This document shows positions 1 through 5,171 of a stretch of 5,175 nucleotides of DNA, piece by piece. Origin of the DNA: Actinomycetota bacterium (lineage in GTDB: Bacteria > Actinomycetota > UBA4738); the NCBI GenBank assembly GCA_013816105.1, contig JACDEY010000101.1, positions 1 through 5,175 on the forward strand, written 5' to 3'. The notes under the pieces were generated by a model. The model saw only the letters and a list, made by a program, of their open reading frames with translations. It was not told the origin of the DNA and ran no database searches. The stretch's first letter is position 1, and the number at the start of each line of letters is the position of its first letter. The position numbers and the translations under genes are program-made.

Positions 1-388
1 CGGCCGCGGCCAGGCGAGAGGCGGAATGGGCCGTGTCGTCCCCACCGATGGTCACGAGCGCGTCAATCCCCATCTCGCGAAGCGCCGCCCGGCAGTTCGT
101 GAGCCGCCACTCGGGATCCTCGGCGCCTTCGTCCCGCGCGGTTGGGTTGGCGCGCGAGGTGAACAGGATGGACCCTCCCAGCACGTGGATGCGGGAGACG
201 TCGCGGATGGACAGCGCACGGATGTGCTCGGCCGAGCCCTCGATGAGGTGTTCGAACCCGTCGAGTATCCCGACGACGTCCCACCCGGAGTTGATGGCCT
301 CGATGGTCGCGGCGGAGATGACCGAGTTGATCCCGGGGGCGGGTCCTCCGCCGCACAGGATGCCGAGCCGGGGCCGCCTGTGTTCCAT
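1..388 (-). CDS. pfp: 6-phosphofructokinase, probably pyrophosphate-dependent (partial, 3' end cut off)
   Basis: The gene runs off the left edge of the window. The visible 129 codons start at ATG 388 and stay open to base 2. Residues 13-21 read GGGPAPGIN, the glycine-rich N-terminal loop of the phosphofructokinase family. Residues 71-82 (GGSILFTSRANP) match the conserved GG-x-L-x-TSR-x-NP strand. Residues 114-119 read IGGDDT. In ATP-dependent enzymes the corresponding motif is GGDGS; an Asp in place of the second Gly is the established mark of PPi-dependent enzymes because it blocks the ATP phosphate site. The expected reaction is cytoplasmic, reversible phosphorylation of fructose 6-phosphate by PPi, serving both glycolysis and gluconeogenesis. 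A purine-rich GGCGGAAG (bases 398-405, minus strand) lies 9 nt before the ATG and supports the start. The gene is divergent from glpK. Family assignment is firm; PPi use is inferred from one motif, and the second half of the protein is not visible. Confidence 0.9.
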   Translation of the reverse strand, partial: MEHRRPRLGILCGGGPAPGINSVISAATIEAINSGWDVVGILDGFEHLIEGSAEHIRALSIRDVSRIHVLGGSILFTSRANPTARDEGAEDPEWRLTNCRAALREMGIDALVTIGGDDTAHSASRLAAA

Positions 389-430
389 ACTGGGTCGCTT
401 CCGCCTTCGGGGGTCGGGACCAACCATACC
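389..430. promoter_or_regulatory. Divergent intergenic region between pfp and glpK
   Basis: Only 42 bp separate the two divergent start codons, so any promoter for either gene must overlap this gap or the opposite coding region. On the minus strand a TATGGT (428-423) fits the loose TANNNT form of a -10 box upstream of pfp, but I see no convincing -35 partner. A purine-rich ribosome-binding stretch for pfp is present at 398-405. For glpK there is only a G-run (409-413) and TCGGGA (414-419), neither ideally spaced. No operator palindrome is evident. Confidence 0.35.
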
Positions 431-1921
431 GTGAGCATCCTGTCGATCGACGCCGGGACCACCGGGGTGACCGCCCTCGTGGTGGACGAAGCCGGTCGCG
501 CCCTCGGGAGGGGCTACCGGGAGTTCCCGCAATCGTTCCCGCGCCCCGGATGGGTGGAGCACGACCCCGGGCACTGGCGATCCGCGACCCTGGGCGCATG
601 TCGCGAGGCATGCGCCGCGGCGGCGATCGAGCCGCGAGGGCTCGCGGCCATCGGCATCACCAATCAGCGAGAGACGACCGTGCTCTGGGACCGGGCCACC
701 CTGAAGCCGATCCATCCGGCCATCGTGTGGCAGGATCGCCGGACCGCCCCGCTCTGCGACGTCCTTCGGGAGGAGGGCTGGGAGGAGGCGGTCCACGAGC
801 GGACCGGCCTCGTTATCGACCCCTACTTCTCCGCAACGAAGGTCGCCTGGCTGCTCGACAACGTACCGGGGGCCCGTGAAGACGCCGAGGCCGGCAGGCT
901 CGCCTTCGGAACCGTCGACTCGTACCTCCTGGCGTGGCTCACCGGAGGCGCCGTCCACGCGACGGACCGGACGAACGCGTCACGGACCATGCTCTTCGAC
1001 ATCTCCCGACTCGCTTGGGACGACGAGCTCCTGGATCGCCTCAGGATCCCGCGGGCGCTGCTTCCGGCCGTGGTCCCGTCCTGGGGAGAGCTCGCCACGA
1101 CGGCCGGTGATTGGCCCGCCTCCCGCATTCCGATCACCGGCTTGGCCGGCGATCAGCAATCCGCCCTGTTCGGCCAGGCATGCATCGGACCGGGAGCCAC
1201 CAAGAACACCTACGGGACCGGGTCCTTCGTGCTGATGCACACGGGCGAGACCGCGTCCATGTCCCCGACGCTCCTCACCACCCTGGCGTGCAGCGATGAA
1301 GGGTCGCGCGCGTACGCGTTGGAGGGCTCGATCTTCGTAACCGGCGCTGCCCTCCAGTGGCTGCGGGACGGCCTGGGCCTCCTGGAACGAACCGATCAGG
1401 CGGGACCGATCGCAGAGTCGGTCGCGGACACGGGCGGCGTCTACTTCGTCCCGGCGCTGACGGGCCTCGGGGCGCCGTGGTGGGACGCGTACGCGCGAGG
1501 AACGCTGGTCGGGCTGACGCGTGGGACCCGGCGGGCCCACGTGGTCCGTGCTGCCGTGGAGGCCATGGCCTATCAGACGCGAGACGTTGTGGACGCGATG
1601 CGCCGGGACGGAGGGATCTCCCTTACCGAACTGAGGGCGGATGGAGGCGCGAGCGCCATGGACTTCCTCCTGCAGTTCCAGGCCGACTTACTCGGCGTGC
1701 CGGTCGTCCGTCCGGTGATCCCGGAGACCACCGCCCTCGGCGCCGCCTACCTGGCGGGGCTGGGGCGCGGGATATGGTCCTCACCAGCGGAGACCGCCTC
1801 CCTCTGGCGAGCCGACGCCGAGTTCCTGCCGCGAGGGGGACCTGATCTCGAGGGTCGATACGGGGGGTGGCGGCGCGCGGTCGAGCGATCGCTGCGGTGG
1901 GCTCTCCCCGAGACCCGATGA
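431..1921 (+). CDS. glpK: Glycerol kinase (FGGY family)
   Basis: Phosphorylates glycerol to sn-glycerol 3-phosphate with ATP in the cytoplasm, feeding both glycolysis (via dihydroxyacetone phosphate) and phospholipid synthesis. The 496-residue product has normal length for the family. Visible motifs are the phosphate loop DAGTTG (7-12), NQRETT (78-83, glycerol-binding Arg80 and Glu81), VWQDRRT (99-105), the FGGY signature YFSATKVAWLLDN (132-144), GLAGDQQSALFGQ (237-249, catalytic-base Asp241), KNTYGTGSF (258-266), PALTGLGAPWWD (341-352) and a second FGGY signature near 357-377. The frame is open upstream to base 26, but that part is antisense to the phosphofructokinase gene. The GTG at 431 begins exactly where the conserved fold starts. 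No strong Shine-Dalgarno is seen. Compared with E. coli GlpK as I recall it, the Gly-rich fructose-bisphosphate loop and the C-terminal IIA-Glc contact segment are not conserved. The TGA abuts the stop codon of the opposing acyltransferase gene. Confidence 0.95.
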   Translation: MSILSIDAGTTGVTALVVDEAGRALGRGYREFPQSFPRPGWVEHDPGHWRSATLGACREACAAAAIEPRGLAAIGITNQRETTVLWDRATLKPIHPAIVWQDRRTAPLCDVLREEGWEEAVHERTGLVIDPYFSATKVAWLLDNVPGAREDAEAGRLAFGTVDSYLLAWLTGGAVHATDRTNASRTMLFDISRLAWDDELLDRLRIPRALLPAVVPSWGELATTAGDWPASRIPITGLAGDQQSALFGQACIGPGATKNTYGTGSFVLMHTGETASMSPTLLTTLACSDEGSRAYALEGSIFVTGAALQWLRDGLGLLERTDQAGPIAESVADTGGVYFVPALTGLGAPWWDAYARGTLVGLTRGTRRAHVVRAAVEAMAYQTRDVVDAMRRDGGISLTELRADGGASAMDFLLQFQADLLGVPVVRPVIPETTALGAAYLAGLGRGIWSSPAETASLWRADAEFLPRGGPDLEGRYGGWRRAVERSLRWALPETR

Positions 1922-2707
1922 TTACGACGGACGAGCTGAATCTGTGGCTGAGTTGGTGACCGAGGCGGCGGCCGATTCGGGCTGCGGCGCGGGCTCCTGG
2001 GACGCGTCCTGCCCCTCGCCGGCATCCTGAGCGGCGCGAGCGAGATCGATCCGGTCCTTCGCCTTCGAGCCATACTCGTCCGAGTACTCCTGGCCCGAGA
2101 GCAGCATGATCTCGTACATGATCTCGTCGGTGACGGAGCGAAGGACGAACCGGTCGCTCGGCCGATCGTAGTGGCGCTGGAAGTCCAGGGGCTTCCCGAA
2201 GCGGATCTCCACCCTGCCGCGCCTGGGCATCTTCCGGTGATACGGCATCGCCTCGAAGGTCCCCGTGATTGCGACCGGGATCACCGGCACGCGCGCCTCC
2301 AGCGCCATCCGCGCCACCCCTGTCTTCCCCCGGTAAAGGCGTCCGTCCGGGGAGCGGGTGCCCTCCGGAAAGATGCCGATCAGCTTGCTCTCCTTCAGGG
2401 CCTCGGCCCCCGCCCTCAGGGCGGCCTCCGCCGCGGAGCTCTGTCCGCGGCGCACCGGGATCACGTTGGCCCCCTTGAAGAACCATTTGAGGTACCACTT
2501 GTCGAAGTAGTCGGCCTTCGCCAGGAAGACGACTTTGCGTTTGGGCACCAGGAGCGGCAGGAGGAGGTCGTCGAGGAACGACTGGTGGTTCGATGCCAGG
2601 ATGGCCGGCCCTTCGGCCGGGATGTTCTCCAGGCCCCGCGCCTTCGGCCGGTAGAGCAGCCGCAGGAGGGGGCCCAGGAGCACGTACTTCATCAGCCACC
2701 AGAACAC
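1922..2707 (-). CDS. plsC: 1-acyl-sn-glycerol-3-phosphate acyltransferase (PlsC/AGPAT family)
   Basis: Expected to transfer an acyl chain to lysophosphatidic acid at the membrane, making phosphatidic acid. The 261-residue product carries all four family blocks in order: NHQSFLD (40-46, the catalytic H-x4-D pair His41/Asp46), VIPVRRG (82-88), FPEGTRS (113-119, glycerophosphate binding) and VPVIPVAITGT (140-150). Residues 1-19 are hydrophobic (MFWWLMKYVLLGPLLRLLY) and probably anchor it to the inner membrane face. The GTG start at 2707 is preferred because GAGGGG lies 5 nt upstream; the ATG at 2712 is out of frame. After about residue 224 the tail is rich in Ala, Ser, Gln, Glu and Pro and looks disordered, so the catalytic domain is about 200-210 residues, the usual size. 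Family assignment is strong. Exact acceptor specificity is not visible, because relatives also acylate other lysolipids or phosphatidyl-inositol mannosides. Confidence 0.88.
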   Translation of the reverse strand: MFWWLMKYVLLGPLLRLLYRPKARGLENIPAEGPAILASNHQSFLDDLLLPLLVPKRKVVFLAKADYFDKWYLKWFFKGANVIPVRRGQSSAAEAALRAGAEALKESKLIGIFPEGTRSPDGRLYRGKTGVARMALEARVPVIPVAITGTFEAMPYHRKMPRRGRVEIRFGKPLDFQRHYDRPSDRFVLRSVTDEIMYEIMLLSGQEYSDEYGSKAKDRIDLARAAQDAGEGQDASQEPAPQPESAAASVTNSATDSARPS

Positions 2708-2803
2708 GGCATCCCCTCTTCCCCGATGAACAGACCGCCGAAGCTGTCCGAGGGTTACGTCGATAGACTAGCCGGACCGGACCCGGGAGGAAAACACCTC
2801 GCG
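2708..2803. promoter_or_regulatory. Divergent promoter region between plsC and the small membrane protein gene
   Basis: These 96 bp must hold the promoters of plsC (leftward) and of the small-protein/hydrolase unit (rightward). The least GC-rich patch contains TAGACTA at 2764-2770. Read rightward, TAGACT fits TANNNT and would place a transcription start near 2776, about 28 nt before ATG 2804. Read leftward, TAGTCT also fits TANNNT and would give plsC a leader of about 50 nt. No good -35 hexamer is visible for either direction; a TTTTCC on the minus strand lies about 18 nt upstream of the leftward box and is a weak match. The stretch also holds the GGGAGGA ribosome-binding run at 2785-2791. 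Confidence 0.35.
2713..2718 (-). promoter_or_regulatory. Ribosome binding site of plsC
   Basis: On the minus strand the run GAGGGG lies 5 nt before GTG 2707. It decides the start: the only nearby ATG (2712-2710) is in another frame and overlaps the spacer. Confidence 0.7.
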
Positions 2804-2932
2804 ATGATCGCCGCCTTCGGATTCCTGGAATGGTTCTTCCTGGCGCTGCTCGTCGTGCTGGTGGCCGCGACTGGGCTCTTCGCTCTCTTCCTGGCCGCGC
2901 AGCTCTTCCGCGACCACGCCCGCAGAGGTTGA
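2804..2932 (+). CDS. Small single-pass membrane protein, 42 residues, function unknown
   Basis: A short ORF encoding one long hydrophobic helix (about residues 3-34, including the run FFLALLVVLVAATGLFALFL) followed by a basic tail (RDHARRG), so an N-out/C-in orientation is likely by the positive-inside rule. I do not recognise a family. The start at ATG 2804 is preferred over the in-frame ATG 2726, because the intervening codons include AGA, AGA, CTA and AAA, which are atypical for this GC-rich DNA, while codons after 2804 are strongly G/C at the third position. GGGAGGA at 2785-2791 is the likely ribosome-binding run, though its 12-nt spacing is long. The stop lies 16 bp before the hydrolase ATG, so the two genes are probably cotranscribed and the peptide may act with the hydrolase at the membrane. 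It could instead be a non-coding leader; the hydrophobicity and codon pattern argue against that. Confidence 0.6.
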   Translation: MIAAFGFLEWFFLALLVVLVAATGLFALFLAAQLFRDHARRG

Positions 2933-2948
2933 GGGCGACGCAAGCCGC

Positions 2949-3716
2949 ATGACCATCTCCTCCGGGCACCATGTCATTCCCGGAGCCGATGCCTTCCGCT
3001 TCGACGCCGGCCCGGTGGGCGTCCTGCTCCTGCACGGGTTCACCGGCAGCCCCGCGTCCATGCGTCCACTGGGTGAGCGCCTCGCGCGAGAGGGCATCTC
3101 CTCGGTCGGGCCGCGCCTTCCGGGTCATGGGACGTCGTGGGAGGACCTAGAGGCGACCACCTGGTCCCAGTGGGAAGGCGACGCCGATTCGACGCTGCTC
3201 GACCTCTCGAGCCGGTGCTCGGCCGTGATCGCTGTCGGCCTGTCGGCGGGGGCTGCTCTGGCCCTGCATCTCGGGGTGCGGCAGGCCCAGCATCTTCGTG
3301 GCGTCGTCGCGATCAATCCCCAGATCCGCCGGCCCGACCTTCTGCTCGCCCCCCTCATCCGCCCGTTCAGGCGAACCGCGAGGGGGGTCGGAAACGACAT
3401 CCGGAAGCCGGGTCAGGACGAGATCGCCTACGACCGGGTCCCCCTGCAGGCGGCGGGTGAGCTGAGGAAGCTAATTCGCCACGCCGAGAAGGAGCTCCCC
3501 TCCCTGCGCCTTCCCCTGATGGTCATCTCCTCGCGGGTGGACCACGTCGTCAAGCCCTCGAACTCGCGGCTGGTCATGCGGAAGGCCGGATCCTCGGTCA
3601 AGGAGCTGGTACGGCTCGAGAGCTCGTACCACGTCGCGACGCTGGATCACGACTCGGAACTGATCTCGTCGCGGATCGCCCTGTTCGTGAGGTCGAACGC
3701 CAACCAGACGATCTGA
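2949..3716 (+). CDS. Alpha/beta hydrolase, carboxylesterase / monoacylglycerol-lipase type
   Basis: A 255-residue serine hydrolase expected to split carboxylic esters, possibly mono-acylglycerols or short-chain esters. The sequence shows LLLHGFTGSP (26-35, oxyanion-hole HG motif), RLPGHGTS (56-63), the nucleophile elbow GLSAG (97-101, Ser99), the acid in SRVDHVV (195-201, Asp198) and the catalytic His in SSYHVATLDHD (225-235, His228). This order and size match the Est30-like carboxylesterases and bacterial monoacylglycerol lipases, which are about 250 residues long with a small cap. No signal peptide is seen, so it is cytoplasmic or associated with the membrane through a partner. The ATG at 2949 follows GAGGG (2931-2935) at 13 nt, a weak site, so coupling to the small upstream gene is possible. 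The last 70 bp overlap the opposing methyltransferase gene. The catalytic triad is complete; the substrate is not determined. Confidence 0.87.
   Translation: MTISSGHHVIPGADAFRFDAGPVGVLLLHGFTGSPASMRPLGERLAREGISSVGPRLPGHGTSWEDLEATTWSQWEGDADSTLLDLSSRCSAVIAVGLSAGAALALHLGVRQAQHLRGVVAINPQIRRPDLLLAPLIRPFRRTARGVGNDIRKPGQDEIAYDRVPLQAAGELRKLIRHAEKELPSLRLPLMVISSRVDHVVKPSNSRLVMRKAGSSVKELVRLESSYHVATLDHDSELISSRIALFVRSNANQTI
3608..3630. repeat. Imperfect inverted repeat just past the methyltransferase stop
   Basis: The 23 bases have arms GGTACG (3608-3613) and CGTACC (3625-3630), with inner arms GCTC/GAGC (3614-3617 and 3620-3623) and one unpaired T (3624). On the minus strand it begins 16 nt after the methyltransferase stop codon, where a terminator hairpin would be expected, but no T-tract follows. 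It lies inside the hydrolase gene, reaching the first base of the catalytic His228 codon. A coding coincidence in GC-rich DNA is possible. Confidence 0.3.
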
Positions 3717-4441
3717 GTCCCGATTTCCCGGGGCTCGTCCAGCCGCCCAAACCGCTCTTGGGCCCACCGCCGCGTGGCTCCTGCGGCGATACGGCGGGCA
3801 CCCGGACCGAGACCGGCGCAGAACGAGTAGATCCCACGCTCCATTCGCCCTATGTGCTCCTCGATCGTCGCCAGCTGCGGGGCGGGGATGGCGGGCAGAC
3901 GCCGAACCGACGCTCCCAGGCCTCGCATCGCCTCTTCTATCTCGCTCTCCTCCGTGGTGCCGGGGAAACGTGGGGAGATGCCGGCCTCCGAGGCGAACCG
4001 CTCCTGAACGTCCTGCATAAGTCGGAGGTCCCACTTGGCCACGTCCACCAGGATCACGCCGCCTGGCTCGACCACCCGAACCAGCTCGCGAAGGGCATCG
4101 TTCCAGGCCGGGATCAGGTGCAGCACGTGGGCGATGACGCCGGCGCCAAACGTGCCCTCGCGGAACGGCAGCCTCAGGGCGTCGGCGAGCGCGAGCGGGA
4201 AGGGCGGGCGGCCGCCGGACTTCTCGACGAGCCTGCCGATCATGCGGGCAGAGAGATCGATGCCGGCCACCGGGATCCCGCGCGCGTGCAGTGGAAGGGC
4301 TATGCGCCCAGTCCCGACGCCGATCTCCAGACACCGGCCCCTGCCCTCGAGTTCGGGCTCCACCACCCGTGCGACGGCCTCGGTCAAGTCCGGCGAGAGG
4401 GATCGGGTTTCGTCGTAGCTGTCGGCGATCCCGTCGAACAC
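3647..4441 (-). CDS. Class I SAM-dependent methyltransferase
   Basis: A 264-residue cytoplasmic methyltransferase. After FDGIADSYDETR (2-13), typical of the UbiE/Methyltransf_11 group, comes the SAM loop LEIGVGTGRIA (38-48), then GIDLSARMI (60-68, with Asp62 expected to bind the ribose hydroxyls), ADALRLPF (86-93, adenine side) and the post-motif strand GVIAHVLHLIP (101-111). EPGGVILVDV (125-134) is the usual motif III strand. The C-terminal part (about 140-264) shows no motif I recognise and probably sets substrate choice; small molecules, lipids or quinones are all possible. The frame is open upstream to 4567, but that stretch overlaps the preceding gene. GTG 4441 is chosen because GGGAGGAGG (4452-4444, minus strand) lies immediately upstream and the conserved domain begins there. 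The start lies 28 bp after the stop of the EEP-family gene, suggesting an operon. The 3' end overlaps the hydrolase gene by 70 bp. Confidence 0.87.
   Translation of the reverse strand: MFDGIADSYDETRSLSPDLTEAVARVVEPELEGRGRCLEIGVGTGRIALPLHARGIPVAGIDLSARMIGRLVEKSGGRPPFPLALADALRLPFREGTFGAGVIAHVLHLIPAWNDALRELVRVVEPGGVILVDVAKWDLRLMQDVQERFASEAGISPRFPGTTEESEIEEAMRGLGASVRRLPAIPAPQLATIEEHIGRMERGIYSFCAGLGPGARRIAAGATRRWAQERFGRLDEPREIGTQIVWLAFDLTNRAIRDEISSES
3745..3763. repeat. Inverted repeat downstream of the hydrolase stop
   Basis: GCCCAA (3745-3750) and TTGGGC (3758-3763) form a perfect 6-bp stem with a 7-nt loop, starting 28 nt after the hydrolase stop. No T-run follows, so as an intrinsic terminator it would be atypical. 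It lies inside the methyltransferase coding region (around its residues 226-233), so chance or protein-coding constraint is a fair alternative. Confidence 0.25.
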
Positions 4442-4443
4442 GG

Positions 4444-4452
4444 CCTCCTCCC
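4444..4452 (-). promoter_or_regulatory. Ribosome binding site of the methyltransferase gene
   Basis: On the minus strand GGGAGGAGG lies just before GTG 4441. Its GGAGG core leaves a 5-nt spacer. This decides the start in favour of 4441 over upstream in-frame codons that lie within the preceding gene. Confidence 0.75.
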
Positions 4453-4469
4453 GACGAGGTGAGGATCTC

Positions 4470-5171
4470 TCAGGCACCCTCGACCTCGATCTCGACGTCG
4501 GCCACGACGGGCCGGTGATCGGAGACGCTTTCGAATTCCGTGTCGGGCGGCACCCAGCACCTCTCAACCGTCACGCCCTCTCCGACGAAGACGTAATCGA
4601 TCCGTGCCGTGGGCACGCGCGCCGGAAACGTCCCGCCGGACCCATCTCCCGCGTTCGCGAAGGCGTCGTAGAGGCGCTCCGCGACCCACCGCCCGGCCGG
4701 AGCGCCCGACTCCTCGTTCAGATCGATGCCCAGGATGAGGTTCCCGTGCCAGGAAGCCAGGGCATCGGTGAGCTCGCGCGCGTGACGCGCCCGCTCCGTT
4801 GCCGCGAGTCCAAGGTGAGCCGAAGTGACCGTGAGATGGACCCCCTCGTGTCGGAGCCCGGCGGCCACGAATCCTCGCGGCCGGCTTCGCCCCTGCCGGG
4901 AGAGCACCGAGCTCTCGACGTTCGAGGGCCGCCACGTCCGCGGGTACAACACGGCGTTGCGGATGCCCCCGAACGGCACGAACCAGGGAAACCTCGGGGC
5001 GGTCGAGGCGGCTTCGACCCCGAGCAGAGACGCCACGCGAAGAAGCGTTCGGCGGGAGCCGCATTCCTGCAGCAGGACGAGATCCGGCTCCAGGGCGGAG
5101 AGCGCCGCGGCGACGTCGCGCCACCCCGCCCGGAAGGAGTGGACGTTGTAGCTGACGACCCGCAGCCGCAT
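4470..5171 (-). CDS. Endonuclease/exonuclease/phosphatase (EEP) family hydrolase
   Basis: A 233-residue metal-dependent phosphodiesterase-fold protein, the group that includes DNase I, exonuclease III, sphingomyelinases and inositol-phosphate phosphatases. Core residues appear in the right order: YNVHSF (8-13, Asn9), LLQEC (33-37, metal-binding Glu36), SAHLG (117-121, His119), ILGIDLNEE (146-154, Asp150 and Asn152), ARIDYVFV (189-196, Asp192) and VSDHRPVVADV (216-226, Asp218/His219). The full catalytic set suggests an active enzyme. ATG 5171 is only 4 bases from the window edge, so no ribosome-binding site can be checked, but the first strand of the fold (RLRVVSYNVH) follows directly, as is normal for small members. 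No signal peptide or membrane segment is seen. It is close to the minimal size for the fold and lacks added domains. The substrate (DNA, phospholipid or another phosphodiester) cannot be told from the sequence. It is probably cotranscribed with the methyltransferase 28 bp downstream. Confidence 0.87.
   Translation of the reverse strand: MRLRVVSYNVHSFRAGWRDVAAALSALEPDLVLLQECGSRRTLLRVASLLGVEAASTAPRFPWFVPFGGIRNAVLYPRTWRPSNVESSVLSRQGRSRPRGFVAAGLRHEGVHLTVTSAHLGLAATERARHARELTDALASWHGNLILGIDLNEESGAPAGRWVAERLYDAFANAGDGSGGTFPARVPTARIDYVFVGEGVTVERCWVPPDTEFESVSDHRPVVADVEIEVEGA

Noticed and set aside
26..430. In-frame upstream extension of glpK (135 more codons from ATG 26)
   Set aside because: This stretch is antisense to the phosphofructokinase N-terminus, whose conserved motifs are clear, and the extension has no glycerol-kinase-like sequence. 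The kinase fold begins right after GTG 431.
1884..1893. Palindrome AGCGATCGCT near the glpK end
   Set aside because: A single short self-complementary 10-mer inside glpK, with no second copy noticed and no positional sense as an operator.
2605..2620. Perfect hairpin CCGGCC-CTTC-GGCCGG
   Set aside because: It lies deep inside plsC (encoding around IPAEGPAI) with no T-run or gene boundary nearby; expected by chance in GC-rich coding sequence.
2171..2803. Plus-strand open frame leading into the small membrane protein
   Set aside because: Bases 2171-2707 are antisense to plsC. Between 2726 and 2803 the codons include AGA, CTA and AAA, unlike real coding DNA here, so only the part from ATG 2804 is kept.
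1623..3128. 501-codon open frame on the minus strand spanning the glpK end, plsC and the start of the hydrolase
   Set aside because: It is low-complexity Arg/Gly/Pro-rich translation without motifs and is a shadow of three real genes in GC-rich DNA. It shares no frame with plsC.
3471..4334. 287-codon minus-strand open frame overlapping the methyltransferase
   Set aside because: It is a frame-shifted shadow rich in Arg, Gly and Pro; the methyltransferase motifs are in the other frame.
4442..4567. Upstream extension of the methyltransferase to ATG 4567
   Set aside because: It overlaps the C-terminus of the EEP-family gene, including its SDH motif, and has no domain content. A strong ribosome-binding site precedes GTG 4441.
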